NCBI GenBank assembly: GCA_013697245.1
Contig: JACCXH010000044.1
Location: 109,860 to 173,859 of the forward strand
DNA length: 64,000 nucleotides
Direction of reading: 5' to 3'
Source of the DNA: Bacteroidota bacterium
Lineage (GTDB): Bacteria; Bacteroidota; Bacteroidia; B-17B0; Aurantibacillaceae
The notes under the pieces are model-generated. The model saw only the letters and a program-made list of their open reading frames with translations. It was not told the DNA's origin and did no database searches. Of this stretch, positions 45,008-53,608 are shown piece by piece (position 1 is the stretch's first letter; every line of letters starts with the position of its first letter). The translations under genes and the position numbers were made by a program.

Positions 45008-46435
45008 TTAGCCATTAACTAGTAAATTAAACGTTTTCATTTTATTATATAGGGTCTTTCTATCGATATTTAGAATTTGTGCAGCTTTCGATTTATTAAA
45101 ATTTACTTTTCGCAACACTTCCAATATCTTTTCGTATTCAGCATGTAATGCTGCTGACTTAAGATCCGGCATATCTTTAGAGCTGATGGTATTCTCTTTA
45201 TGGTCTTCAATCAAATTAAATTTAGATTGGAAAATGATCTCTTGAGGCAACGTTTCTAATGTAATAATATCTTTGCTCGTTAACAATGCAGCACGTTTAA
45301 TGATATTATTCATTTCCCTTAAATTGCCGGGCCAGTTATAATCCAAAAATATTTTCTCAACCTCAGGCACAAAACCTTCAATGTTCTTATTTAATTCGGC
45401 ATTTGCATTCCTTAGGAAAAAATTGGCAAAAAGCATGATGTCTTCGTTCCTATCACGCAAAGGTGGAAGGTCGATAGAGAATTCATTAAAGCGATGGTAA
45501 AGATCTTCTCTGAATTTACCTTTAGCAGTAACTTCACTTAATTTTTCATTTGCTGCTACAATTATCCTAACATCAATATTGGTTTCTTTTTGCGAACCAA
45601 TTCGTCTTATTTTTCTTTCCTGAATAACCCTTAATAAAGATACCTGGATATCGTAAGTTAAATTTCCAATCTCATCCAAAAAAATAGTTCCGCCATTGGC
45701 CAATTCAAATTGTCCTATTTTTGTTTGCATAGCCCCTGTAAAAGATCCTTTTTCGTGACCAAACAGTTCGCTTCCCGCTAACTCTTTGGTTAACGAGCCG
45801 CAATCTACCGCAATAAAGGGCTTATCCTTACGCGTACTTTGTGTGTGAATGCTATATGCTACAGATTCTTTACCGGTACCGCTTTCGCCATATATAATTA
45901 CAGAATAATTTGTTGGGGCTACCAACTTTATTTGTGTATGAAGTTTTTCGGCTTCTTTGCTTTTACCTACAACTAAATTTTTTGGATCAGCAATTACATG
46001 TCTTTTATTTGGAATGGCCTCTACTTTACCATCGCCATTGTTATCAACGTAATTAGTGTTTTGGTTAGCGGCAACTTTTTGATCTAATGCTCTATCCACT
46101 AACATTAATACCTCTTCGGGTAATAGTGGTTTTGTAATATAATCAAATGCACCATTCTTAATCACATCTACTGCAATTTTTACATCAGAGTATCCAGTAA
46201 TAATAATAACTTGTGTTTTTTGATTTAGTTCTTTTATACTTAATAATAACTCTTTACCATCCGTATCGGGTAATCTAAAATCACAAAAAACAATATCTAC
46301 CTCATTTTCTTTTAAATAAGTTAAAGCTTTTTTGCCACTGGTAACATAACTTGTATCATGCCCCTTTCTTTTTAGAAACCGGTCAAGTAATTGACAAATA
46401 TCTGTGTCGTCGTCGATAATAAGAATTTTAGCCAT
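45008..46435 (-). CDS. Sigma-54-dependent response regulator (NtrC family)
   Basis: Transcription activator of 475 residues. A receiver domain (about 1-120) has the acidic pair IDDDTD, the phospho-acceptor in VFCDFRLPDTDG and the K of ITKPLLPEE. The AAA+ domain (about 155-385) carries GESGTGKE (Walker A), GSFTGA (the sigma-54 contact loop, usually GAFTGA) and GGTIFLDEIG (Walker B). The Fis-type helix-turn-helix is at about 435-475 (KVNFNKSKAAQILNIDRKTLYNKMK). It activates sigma-54 promoters when phosphorylated. It is 6 bases ahead of a single-domain receiver in the same operon and convergent with a PAS kinase. Confidence 0.95.
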   Translation of the reverse strand: MAKILIIDDDTDICQLLDRFLKRKGHDTSYVTSGKKALTYLKENEVDIVFCDFRLPDTDGKELLLSIKELNQKTQVIIITGYSDVKIAVDVIKNGAFDYITKPLLPEEVLMLVDRALDQKVAANQNTNYVDNNGDGKVEAIPNKRHVIADPKNLVVGKSKEAEKLHTQIKLVAPTNYSVIIYGESGTGKESVAYSIHTQSTRKDKPFIAVDCGSLTKELAGSELFGHEKGSFTGAMQTKIGQFELANGGTIFLDEIGNLTYDIQVSLLRVIQERKIRRIGSQKETNIDVRIIVAANEKLSEVTAKGKFREDLYHRFNEFSIDLPPLRDRNEDIMLFANFFLRNANAELNKNIEGFVPEVEKIFLDYNWPGNLREMNNIIKRAALLTSKDIITLETLPQEIIFQSKFNLIEDHKENTISSKDMPDLKSAALHAEYEKILEVLRKVNFNKSKAAQILNIDRKTLYNKMKTFNLLVNG

Positions 46436-46441
46436 TATTTT

Positions 46442-46813
46442 TTAGTTAATTGTTGGTGTCTTTATTTGAATTTTATTTATAGTTTCAATTAATTCATTAA
46501 TGAGAAAAGGTTTTTGTATAAATCCGTTTGCTCCTAATTCTTTGTATCCTTCCGCTAATTTGTCATGATCGGCGCTTATGAAAATAACAATATTTTTTTC
46601 ATTTTTAAACTTCCTTGCATAGTATATACCACTTCCATCAGGAAGGTTTACATCTAAAATTACAATGTCGGGGTTTGATTCGTTATAAATTTCTAAGCCT
46701 TGTTTTAAATTGCCGGCCTCTAGCACAGAATAATTATGCGAAGTTAACGCCCTCTTTAACAGAAACCTAATATCAGCTTCATCGTCAACGATCAGAATTT
46801 TTTTATTCGTCAT
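46442..46813 (-). CDS. Single-domain response regulator
   Basis: CheY-like receiver of 123 residues. KILIVDDEADIRFLLKRAL holds the acidic pocket, DIVILDVNLPDGSG the phospho-acceptor Asp, VIFISADHD the T/S position and GFIQKPFLINELI the conserved Lys. There is no output domain, so it may act as a phosphate sink or relay. It lies directly upstream of the NtrC-type regulator gene in transcription order (gap 6 bases) and is likely co-expressed. Confidence 0.93.
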   Translation of the reverse strand: MTNKKILIVDDEADIRFLLKRALTSHNYSVLEAGNLKQGLEIYNESNPDIVILDVNLPDGSGIYYARKFKNEKNIVIFISADHDKLAEGYKELGANGFIQKPFLINELIETINKIQIKTPTIN

Positions 46814-46864
46814 AATTAAACTTATGGTAGTTCAGTTAAAGTTAAGCTAATAAATTCAATAAAG

Positions 46865-46915
46865 AAAATCAACACAAACAAAAATATATTTCAAAATGTG
46901 TTTTGTGTTGATTTT
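46865..46915 (-). terminator. Stem-loop downstream of the small lipoprotein gene
   Basis: A 14-bp perfect stem, AAAATCAACACAAA (46865-46878) with TTTGTGTTGATTTT (46902-46915), around a 23-base loop. It lies between two minus-strand genes and is probably a terminator for the lipoprotein gene. Confidence 0.6.
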
Positions 46916-46934
46916 ACAGTATTTAATTGCTTTA

Positions 46935-47177
46935 TTATTGTATATCGCAATTTCTTGTATATGATCCGCCAAGATCAGAACCTGTTTTTTCGTTAGCATT
47001 ACACCTGTCGTCGGCTTTTGGACGTGTATCTTTATAGGTATACTGTCCATCGTCGCTTGTGGTACTTGAAGTAGTTCCTGTATATGTTTTTGTACACTTA
47101 CAAACATAATCTTTTTTACAAGATGTAGTAGCTATAGTAAGTCCTAACGCTGCTACTAGAATCATCATTTTTTTCAT
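46935..47177 (-). CDS. Small cysteine-rich lipoprotein
   Basis: Unrecognised 80-residue lipoprotein. MKKMMILVAALGLTIATTSC ends in a lipobox with Cys20. The mature part is small and polar, with CKKDYVCKCTKTYTGTT, a Thr/Ser-rich middle and C in DRCNAN and NCDIQ, so disulphides are likely. Short lipoproteins of this type are common in Bacteroidota and have no assigned role. It is bordered by its own stem-loop downstream and the YtxH group upstream. Confidence 0.75.
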   Translation of the reverse strand: MKKMMILVAALGLTIATTSCKKDYVCKCTKTYTGTTSSTTSDDGQYTYKDTRPKADDRCNANEKTGSDLGGSYTRNCDIQ

Positions 47178-47207
47178 GGTTTTTTTTTTAATTGTTATAT
47201 TTTATTT

Positions 47208-47615
47208 TTAAGCCGGATTTTCCGACTTTGGTTCTTTAAAGTAATTTTCTAATTTATGTATTCCGGTCATTATAAGATCCGAGTGATTTTTTATAACATA
47301 ATCCGTAGCTTTTCTAACTACCAATGAAGTAATAAAACTTTTAATCGAAACACCTTTTCCGAATAATTTTGCCAGTAAAAAATCTTTTCCAAGATTTAAG
47401 CCTACTGATTTTAGATCATTAGTTGCTTCTTTATCTTCCGAGAATTTATTTACAATATTTTTAAATATCATTGACGGATGCATTGAATAAACAACTTCTC
47501 TTACGTTTCTCTTAATAACTTGTTCTTGTTCCTCTTTAAGGTTATTAAGTTTCATGATACGATGATGTAATTCGGTATCATTTGTGATCATTGCAGAATT
47601 AGTCATTGTTATCAT
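47208..47615 (-). CDS. Hypothetical protein of the YtxH/holin-like group
   Basis: Unrecognised protein of 135 residues, mostly helical with no clear signal peptide. The visible segments are LKEEQEQVIKRNVREVVYSMHPSMIFKNIV, then LGKDFLLAKLFGKGVSIKSFITSLVVRKATDYVIKNHSDLIM with moderate hydrophobicity. It begins 2 bases after the holin-like gene ends, so translation is coupled. The start could be any of three nearby ATGs. Context suggests an envelope-stress role shared with YtxH and PF07332-type proteins. Confidence 0.7.
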   Translation of the reverse strand: MITMTNSAMITNDTELHHRIMKLNNLKEEQEQVIKRNVREVVYSMHPSMIFKNIVNKFSEDKEATNDLKSVGLNLGKDFLLAKLFGKGVSIKSFITSLVVRKATDYVIKNHSDLIMTGIHKLENYFKEPKSENPA

Positions 47616-47617
47616 GT

Positions 47618-47968
47618 TTATAAGTTATTATTTTTAAACAATTCTTTAATTATCTTATTGCGGAAGGGTTTTGCAATTAATTTTTTCCGCACACAAATCA
47701 GAAAAAACGCAATAACAAAATAAATCCCTCCAACAATAAGAAAACCATAATATTGATTTACGAAGACAGTGTTTAAATAAAATGCCAAGGCAAAACTCAA
47801 CATAAAAGCAGTAAGTACACTAAGAAAAATTATTGGCACAAACGAAACAGCATTAGATCCTATGTGTGCAACTTTATCTGATGCTTTTAACACCGCTAAT
47901 TCATAACGTGTATTAACATAGTCTTTTATACTATCTACGGTTTCCTCAATTTTTGATTGCGCTTCCAT
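47618..47968 (-). CDS. Holin superfamily III-like membrane protein (PF07332 type)
   Basis: Membrane protein of 116 residues with two helices (about 38-63 and 70-95: VSFVPIIFLSVLTAFMLSFALAFYL, YYGFLIVGGIYFVIAFFLICV) and an N-terminal helical cytoplasmic segment SIKDYVNTRYELAVLKASDKVA typical of this family. Despite the phage holin label, it is chromosomal and occurs beside YtxH genes in many bacteria; no lysis genes are near. It follows the YtxH gene by 21 bases in the same operon. Probable function: membrane integrity under stress. Confidence 0.85.
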   Translation of the reverse strand: MEAQSKIEETVDSIKDYVNTRYELAVLKASDKVAHIGSNAVSFVPIIFLSVLTAFMLSFALAFYLNTVFVNQYYGFLIVGGIYFVIAFFLICVRKKLIAKPFRNKIIKELFKNNNL

Positions 47969-47989
47969 AAGTTTTACCTTTTTTTTAAA

Positions 47990-48250
47990 TTAAGATAAGC
48001 CTGCTTTTGCTTTATCAGATGCTGATTTATATTGACCATCCATTTGGTGGATCTTTTCATCAGCCATATCTTTTAATTTACCTGCACCGTCTTTAACTTT
48101 TTCTTTAAGATCGTCTGCAAGGTCTTTAGCCCCGTTAAATAATTTTTTACGTGTTTCGCTTCCTTTGTCTGGAGCTAACAAAATGCCTAAAGCTGCACCA
48201 ACTGCTGCACCCAGTAATAAGGCTCCTATAAGTTTTCCTGAATTTTCCAT
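47990..48250 (-). CDS. YtxH-like small membrane protein
   Basis: Protein of 86 residues with a glycine/alanine-rich transmembrane start ([34 protein letters not shown]), the YtxH hallmark, followed by an amphipathic Lys/Asp-rich helix ([26 protein letters not shown]). In Bacillus YtxH is a general-stress protein; in Bacteroidota the role is unproven. First gene of a three-gene operon with the holin-like and 135-residue proteins. Confidence 0.9.
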   Translation of the reverse strand: MENSGKLIGALLLGAAVGAALGILLAPDKGSETRKKLFNGAKDLADDLKEKVKDGAGKLKDMADEKIHQMDGQYKSASDKAKAGLS

Positions 48251-48584
48251 TTTTTCTAATTTTTAATTGTTTGTATTTTTCTATAGACTAAGATTATGCC
48301 ATACTTGAAATTATTTATCAATATATTGAAATTCAAACCGTTAATAAAAGACGGTTGTATGCGCAGTTTCCGAAAAGCGTAAATAATTCCCCATTTTGGG
48401 AGTTACCCAAAATTGATCTTCCGTATACGAAAAAGCAAGAATGCGGTGATAATAAATGATGTGTTGTTCTTTTATTTCCCCATGTTGAGGATTTCTGTTG
48501 TTTATGGGATTTCCATCGGTTTTTTGTAATTGTAACTGGCATGATTTTGTATTGAAATTATATATTACTTAATATCTGTAAACA
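48251..48584. other. Divergent intergenic region with a hairpin
   Basis: No convincing gene. ATTTTGGG (48393-48400) and CCCAAAAT (48406-48413) form a perfect 8-bp stem with a 5-base loop, roughly midway between the divergent YtxH operon and DUF2383 gene. It could be a shared operator. Confidence 0.4.
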
Positions 48585-49061
48585 ATGGAAACTATAACAA
48601 AAGAAAAAAGCGAAAAACTGATCGCGCAACTAAATGATCTTGTTGAAATAAATAATGACCGCATAAAAGGCTATGAAAGAGCGATCTCTGAGACAGATGA
48701 CGAAGATCTTACTTATTTATTTACAAATATGGCAGCGCATAGCAAGGCTTATAAAAATGACCTTAGCCGCGAAATTATATTATTAGGAGGAGAGCCAACT
48801 GAAAGCACTAAAGTTTCCGGAAAACTATTTCGTGCCTGGATGGATATTAAAAGCGCGCTTACAGGTAAAAATAGAAAAGAAATTTTGGGTTCATGCGAGT
48901 TTGGAGAGAATGCCGCACTGGATACTTATAAAAAAATTATTTCTGATGAGGAAAATATTCTTACCGATAACCTAAGCAAATTAATACACTTGCAAAAAAA
49001 AGAAATTCAACTTGATCACGACAGAGTGAAAGCCTTAAGAGAGTTGGGCAAAAATTTATAG
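48585..49061 (+). CDS. PA2169/DUF2383 family four-helix-bundle protein
   Basis: Soluble protein of 158 residues with no signal peptide. The ferritin-like, four-helix pattern fits DUF2383: LIAQLNDLVEINNDRIKGYERAISETDDEDL, FTNMAAHSKAYKNDLSREIILLGGEP, GKLFRAWMDIKSALTGKNRKEILGSCEFGEN and AALDTYKKIISDEE. The C-rich and E-rich helices suggest metal binding, but an iron site has not been shown for this family. It lies opposite the YtxH stress operon and is likely part of the same general stress response. Confidence 0.88.
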   Translation: METITKEKSEKLIAQLNDLVEINNDRIKGYERAISETDDEDLTYLFTNMAAHSKAYKNDLSREIILLGGEPTESTKVSGKLFRAWMDIKSALTGKNRKEILGSCEFGENAALDTYKKIISDEENILTDNLSKLIHLQKKEIQLDHDRVKALRELGKNL

Positions 49062-49287
49062 TTTGTCAATAGTATGTTTTACAATTGAAAAACGGTTTTA
49101 AAACTTAATTGTATTTTAATAAAATTTAGCATTTAATAACTTTTTAGTGATGTGGAGTTTTATCTACTTTTATTATTTTTACATTACATTTTTGTTACAA
49201 ACCGCACTTAAAATAGGGAAATATAGCTTTTAGATTAGTTAATTTCTTGGCAAGTTTTTTTATATAAATAAATATAAAATTATTGTT

Positions 49288-50235
49288 ATGAAAATAAATA
49301 GGAATATAAACAACGTAACTGCTATTAATATTAAAGATTTTAACGAAAACTATTTAAAACCTCAAAAACCACTTTTAATTAAAGGCCTGGCAAATCATTA
49401 TCCGGCCGGAAAAAAATGGACCATAGATTATCTTAAAGAGTATTGTGGGGACGTAAATGTTGAGATATTTGATAATAGTATAAAAAATAATTCAGCGTCT
49501 GCATTTACCACCGGCGATCTTGAAATGAAATTTAGCGATTACATCAATATTATTGCTAAAGATGAGACATCCGATCTACGAATATTCTTATTTAATATGT
49601 TTAAAAGAAAACCCGGCTTACGGAAAGATTTTCCGTGTCCTTATTTGTTTAAAGGTATACTAGGCAAAATGGGTTATATGTTTTTTGGCAGCAAAAATAT
49701 TAACGTGCGCATTCATCAGGATATTGATATGTCTAATGTTCTACTAACACAATTTCATGGACGAAAAAGAGTGGTGTTGATATCACCAGAATATTCGGAT
49801 CTTTTATACAGGTTACCGTTTAATACTTATTCTTTAATTGATCTTGATAACCCTGATTATAATAAGTACCCGGGCTTACACTATGTAGAAGCTGATGAAT
49901 ATATTTTAGAGGCTGGTGATGCCTTGTATATGCCAAGCGGCTATTGGCACTATATCACCTATCTGGATGGTGGCTTTGGGGTTAGTTATAGAAAACTTGC
50001 CCAAAGTTTTAAAATGAAATTAATTGGCGCATTATCACTTATTGTTTACATGCCTTTTGATAAATTAATGAATTTATTGTGGGGCAATAAATGGCTGGCT
50101 AAAAAAGAGCAGATAGCTGAGATACGGGCAAATAAAGCCATAATCAAGAAAATGATTGAAAGTATTTATGTAAATGACCCTCATAAAAAGGAAGAGAAAA
50201 CATATTTCAATTCTCAGTTACATCCAAATCACTAA
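49288..50235 (+). CDS. Cupin-like/JmjC-type domain protein, putative Fe(II) dioxygenase
   Basis: Protein of 315 residues in the cupin-8/JmjC family. The fold starts KPLLIKGLANHYPAGKKWTIDYLKEYCGDVNVEIF. The facial triad is visible: His and Asp in VRIHQDIDMSNVLLTQFHGRKRVVLISPE and His in MPSGYWHYITYLDGG; Lys of GRKRVVL would bind 2-oxoglutarate. Relatives hydroxylate proteins or small molecules. The target is unknown. It has its own 226-base upstream gap and is convergent with the LigD gene (7 bases away). Confidence 0.9.
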   Translation: MKINRNINNVTAINIKDFNENYLKPQKPLLIKGLANHYPAGKKWTIDYLKEYCGDVNVEIFDNSIKNNSASAFTTGDLEMKFSDYINIIAKDETSDLRIFLFNMFKRKPGLRKDFPCPYLFKGILGKMGYMFFGSKNINVRIHQDIDMSNVLLTQFHGRKRVVLISPEYSDLLYRLPFNTYSLIDLDNPDYNKYPGLHYVEADEYILEAGDALYMPSGYWHYITYLDGGFGVSYRKLAQSFKMKLIGALSLIVYMPFDKLMNLLWGNKWLAKKEQIAEIRANKAIIKKMIESIYVNDPHKKEEKTYFNSQLHPNH

Positions 50236-50242
50236 TTATCTT

Positions 50243-52147
50243 TTATTTATTAAGGTTTTTGAGGCATTTGGAAAGGTCAATTCCTTTACTCAGAATTCCG
50301 GTAAAAGTATCACCATTTCGTTTAATACGCTTTAAAGTATTATAGATATTAAAATCTAAAGGCGAAAGCCCGGTTTTAACCTCTTTCCATAATAAAGGTG
50401 TAGATACAGTTGCACCTTCTCTTGGCCTTAGGCTATATGCGCTGGCAATTGTTTGACCCCTACGGTTTTGTAAATAGTCAAGATAGATCATATTATTACC
50501 ACGTTTTTTTAAATTACGTTCAAGACTTGTAAATTTTGGTAATTGCTCCTGCGTTAAAATACAAATAAGATAGGCAAAATCTTTTACCTGATCGTAGGTA
50601 TATTTCTTTTGCATGGGAACATAAATATGTAAACCTGTGGCGCCCGATGTTTTGCAAAAACAATTAGCTCCCGCCTTATCCAAAACTTCTTTTACCACCT
50701 TTGCAGTTTCAATAACCTGTTCAAACGTATTTTTTTCTGAAGGATCAAGATCAATTACAAGATAATCGGGATAATCAAGTGCTTTAACATTAGAATGCCA
50801 TGGATTTATTTCGATACACCCCAAATTATTAAGATATGCAAGGGTTGCCTTATTATTACACAAAATATAATCTACATTTTTATTTGTTGATTCCGAAAAA
50901 AGTTTAATGTGTTCTACCCAAAAAGGGGCATTTATGCCGGCATCTTTGTGAAAAAAGGCTGGCATGTTAATGCCATTTGGGTTGCGTAAGAGCGATTGCG
51001 GACGGCCTTTTAAATATGGCAATATATATTCTGCAACACTTTGATAGTATTTAATTACATCTCCTTTAGTAATTTCTTCTTTAGGCCAAAAGATCTTTGA
51101 AAGATTTGTAACAGGTACTTTTATTCTACCAAATGACATCGCACTCCCGATTTGTTTTTTATCTTTTACTTTTGTAGCGGCCGTTTTTTTAGTTGCTTTT
51201 ATCGCAGTTTTTTTTACTGCCTTTTTAGTGCTCTTGGTTACAATTTTTTTTGTTGCTTCCATATTTATGTCCTTTGCTTTTTTATCATTACGTAATCGTA
51301 AAAATATTGGATGTCTCATACTTCCATCCCTGGTTATCTCGGTATATTTTATTTCGCACACCAGAACCGGTTTTACCCAGGTTACGGGCATATTTGTTTT
51401 TATTTTTTCGTTAAACGGAGAGCGCACTTGAATTAATGGTTTTAAAAGAGTGCTCATTTTTTTTAATGTTTCATGATCAAAACCAGAACCGGTATGCCCA
51501 ACATATTTTAATTCATTGCCTTTTTTGATCGCTAAAACCAAAGCCCCAAAATATTTTCTAGAACCCGTCGGCGCTGTAAAACCAGCTATAATTGATTCTT
51601 GCGAATGATGATGTTTTATTTTTAACCAATCTTTCGTTCTTACACCGGGATAATATAACGAATCTGCTTTTTTAGCCATAATCCCTTCCAGGTTCCTTTT
51701 TTTGGCTATTTCAAAAAACTCTTCGCCAAATTCTTCAATGTGATCTGAATATTTTACGACCTCATTTTTCTTCAATAATTTTTTCAGGAGCTGTTTCCTT
51801 TCAATAAGTGGAATGTCTGTTGTTTGTGTTCCATTAATAGCTAAAACATCAAACACGTAATATTGGATCGGGTAAACGGACTCACTCTCATAATGTTGCA
51901 AGAGCTGAAAACCAGGATCGCCGTTTTCATTAAGAACAACTACCTCACCATCAAGCACAGCATTGATCTTTAATTTTTTTAACGCCTCAACCACAATAGG
52001 GTAAGATCCTTCAAACGTATTGCCGTTCCTCGAATACAAGGAGACCTTGGTTTTATTAACTTCTGCTATTGCCCTGTAACCATCCCATTTAATTTCATAG
52101 ATCCATTCTTTGTCACTAAAGGCTTGTACTGCCTCCTTTGCCAGCAT
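50243..52147 (-). CDS. ligD: LigD ligase and polymerase domains (3' part of frameshifted ligD)
   Basis: ATP-dependent DNA ligase for non-homologous end joining, 634 residues as listed from the first ATG in this frame. Nucleotidyl-lysine motif: Lys20 in EIKWDGYRAIAE; then LDGEVVVL, EGIMAKKADSLY and DWLKIKH. A Lys/Thr-rich linker (about 300-330) leads into the archaeo-eukaryotic primase-like polymerase domain with YLVIDLDPSEKN and TSGATGLHIYVP. The frame is open upstream of the ATG through KTLPGKSNKLTNYIKPM to an A10 run at 52201-52210, where it meets the phosphoesterase frame. It fills gaps and seals ends held by Ku. Confidence 0.88.
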   Translation of the reverse strand: MLAKEAVQAFSDKEWIYEIKWDGYRAIAEVNKTKVSLYSRNGNTFEGSYPIVVEALKKLKINAVLDGEVVVLNENGDPGFQLLQHYESESVYPIQYYVFDVLAINGTQTTDIPLIERKQLLKKLLKKNEVVKYSDHIEEFGEEFFEIAKKRNLEGIMAKKADSLYYPGVRTKDWLKIKHHHSQESIIAGFTAPTGSRKYFGALVLAIKKGNELKYVGHTGSGFDHETLKKMSTLLKPLIQVRSPFNEKIKTNMPVTWVKPVLVCEIKYTEITRDGSMRHPIFLRLRNDKKAKDINMEATKKIVTKSTKKAVKKTAIKATKKTAATKVKDKKQIGSAMSFGRIKVPVTNLSKIFWPKEEITKGDVIKYYQSVAEYILPYLKGRPQSLLRNPNGINMPAFFHKDAGINAPFWVEHIKLFSESTNKNVDYILCNNKATLAYLNNLGCIEINPWHSNVKALDYPDYLVIDLDPSEKNTFEQVIETAKVVKEVLDKAGANCFCKTSGATGLHIYVPMQKKYTYDQVKDFAYLICILTQEQLPKFTSLERNLKKRGNNMIYLDYLQNRRGQTIASAYSLRPREGATVSTPLLWKEVKTGLSPLDFNIYNTLKRIKRNGDTFTGILSKGIDLSKCLKNLNK

Positions 52148-52194
52148 GGGTTTAATATAGTTAGTAAGTTTATTACTTTTTCCCGGCAGTGTTT

Positions 52195-52830
52195 TTATTC
52201 TTTTTTTTTTAATGCAGTGGTTACTTTTTTTTCGGCTATTGGCTTTTGGTGTTCTTTATTTTTTTCTAACCATTTATTTATTGCCGAATTTTTAGGTGTT
52301 TTTTCTTCGCTGTTATAGTCTTCATCCACTGCAAATTTATCTCTGTGTTTTATCAGCAACCAGGCATTTTCCTGCTTACCTCTTAATTTAACAAGTGCAA
52401 ACTCGCCCTTTAATTTTTTTCCGTGCAGTGTAAATTTAAGGTTGCCGGCTTTTAAACCCGCTATTAATTTTTTTTCAGCTGTGGCTGTATCAGAATTATC
52501 AATGTCTGATAAAGATCCTGTATCCCAAACTTCAACAATACCGGCGCCGTAATTTCCTTCAGGAATAATCCCTTCAAAATTCCTATAACTGTATGGATGA
52601 TCCTCTACCATCATGGCCAAGCGTTTATCTTTTGGGTTTAAAGATGGGCCCTTTGGTACTGCCCAACTCTTAAGTGTTCCTTCCATTTCCAATCTAAAAT
52701 CATAATGCAGATGCGATGCTTTATGGCGTTGTACAACAAAAATTAATTTGGAAGCGGTTTTTTTTTGCTTTCCGGAAGGTTCAGGAGTATCCTTAAAATT
52801 TCTTTTCTTATTATATAATTGTAAACTCAT
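52195..52830 (-). CDS. ligD: LigD 3'-phosphoesterase domain (5' part of frameshifted ligD)
   Basis: The 211-residue N-terminal piece carries the LigD 3'-phosphoesterase: FVVQRHKASHLHYDFRLEMEGTLKSWAVPKGPS, VEDHPYSYRNFEGIIPEGNYGAG, and LKGEFALVKLRG, with the expected His/Asp catalytic residues. It ends in VTTALKKKE and a stop within bases of the A10 tract; inserting one A (or removing two) fuses it to the ligase frame as ALKKKRIKTLPGKSNKL. So this is probably one gene of about 866 residues in the phosphoesterase-ligase-polymerase order. It starts 1 base after the Ku gene ends. Confidence 0.88.
   Translation of the reverse strand: MSLQLYNKKRNFKDTPEPSGKQKKTASKLIFVVQRHKASHLHYDFRLEMEGTLKSWAVPKGPSLNPKDKRLAMMVEDHPYSYRNFEGIIPEGNYGAGIVEVWDTGSLSDIDNSDTATAEKKLIAGLKAGNLKFTLHGKKLKGEFALVKLRGKQENAWLLIKHRDKFAVDEDYNSEEKTPKNSAINKWLEKNKEHQKPIAEKKVTTALKKKE
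52201..52210 (-). other. A10 tract at the ligD frameshift
   Basis: On the coding strand the run is ten A (ten T on the plus strand), between the LKKK codons of the phosphoesterase and the ligase frame. Ten A sits in one frame and eleven A would join the two. Confidence 0.85.
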
Positions 52831-52831
52831 A

Positions 52832-53608
52832 TTAAGATGCTTTTTTTCTTTTACCTAAACTTGCTTTTAACTGACTCATAAGATCTTGTGATTTACTGTG
52901 AACTACTTTTAATTTAGTGGTTTTTACAGGTTTACCTTTAGACTTAGCTTTGATCAATTTCATAAGGTCGGCGCTATAAGTATCTTTGTAGCGTGAAATA
53001 TTAAATTTACCGGTTAACTGATCAATTAAAGAAATAGCCATTTTTAATTCATTCGCTTTAATGGCTGTTTTAGCCGGTAGGCTAAGATTTTCCGGATCCC
53101 TGATCTCCTCATAAAAACGGATCCGGTTTAAAATGATCACTTTTTCGTTTGCCCTTAAAATGGCAAGGCTTTCTTTATTTCTCATTACAAAAGAGGCAAT
53201 GCCTACCTTTCCCGTTTTATTTAAAGCTTCTCTTAATAAAGCATAAGCCCGTGCGCCAGATTTTTCAGGTTCCAAATAATAAGGCGTTTCATAATAAACA
53301 CTTTCAATTTCTTCCTGTTTTACAAAATCTGTTATCTCAATAGTTTTTGTTTTTTTTGCGCTGGCTGCTTCAAAGTCTTTATCAGTTAGCACAACATAAT
53401 CATCATTAGGCAATTTAAACCCTTTCACAATACTGTTCCACTCTACCTCTTTACCCGTTTTTTCATTCACCCTCATAAAACGAATATTTGAATGATCTTT
53501 TTTATCCAGCATATCAAGGTTAAGATTACTGGTTTCTGTTGCACTATATAATTTAACCGGAATGTTTACTAAGCCAAACCCGATAGCTCCTGTCCATATT
53601 GGTCTCAT
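52832..53608 (-). CDS. ku: Non-homologous end joining protein Ku
   Basis: DNA-end-binding protein of 258 residues, usual length for bacterial Ku. MRPIWTGAIGFGLVNIPVKLYSATE is the family start; FMRVNEKTGKEVEW, DYVVLTDKDFEAA, YYLEPEKSGARAYALLREAL and KVGIASFVMRNKESLAILRA match the Ku core. A basic C-terminal tail (KLKVVHSKSQDLMSQLKASLGKRKK) recruits LigD. It forms a homodimeric ring on DNA ends. First gene of the Ku-LigD operon. A small overlapping reading frame at 53553-53738 is rejected. Confidence 0.95.
   Translation of the reverse strand: MRPIWTGAIGFGLVNIPVKLYSATETSNLNLDMLDKKDHSNIRFMRVNEKTGKEVEWNSIVKGFKLPNDDYVVLTDKDFEAASAKKTKTIEITDFVKQEEIESVYYETPYYLEPEKSGARAYALLREALNKTGKVGIASFVMRNKESLAILRANEKVIILNRIRFYEEIRDPENLSLPAKTAIKANELKMAISLIDQLTGKFNISRYKDTYSADLMKLIKAKSKGKPVKTTKLKVVHSKSQDLMSQLKASLGKRKKAS

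Noticed and set aside
47618..48250. Prophage or lysis cassette because of the holin-like name
   Set aside because: No phage structural, integrase or endolysin genes are nearby; YtxH and PF07332-type proteins are chromosomal in many bacteria.
48333..48542. A 69-residue minus-strand frame in the YtxH/DUF2383 gap
   Set aside because: Composition is unlike a protein of this genome and the region contains a palindrome that better explains it.
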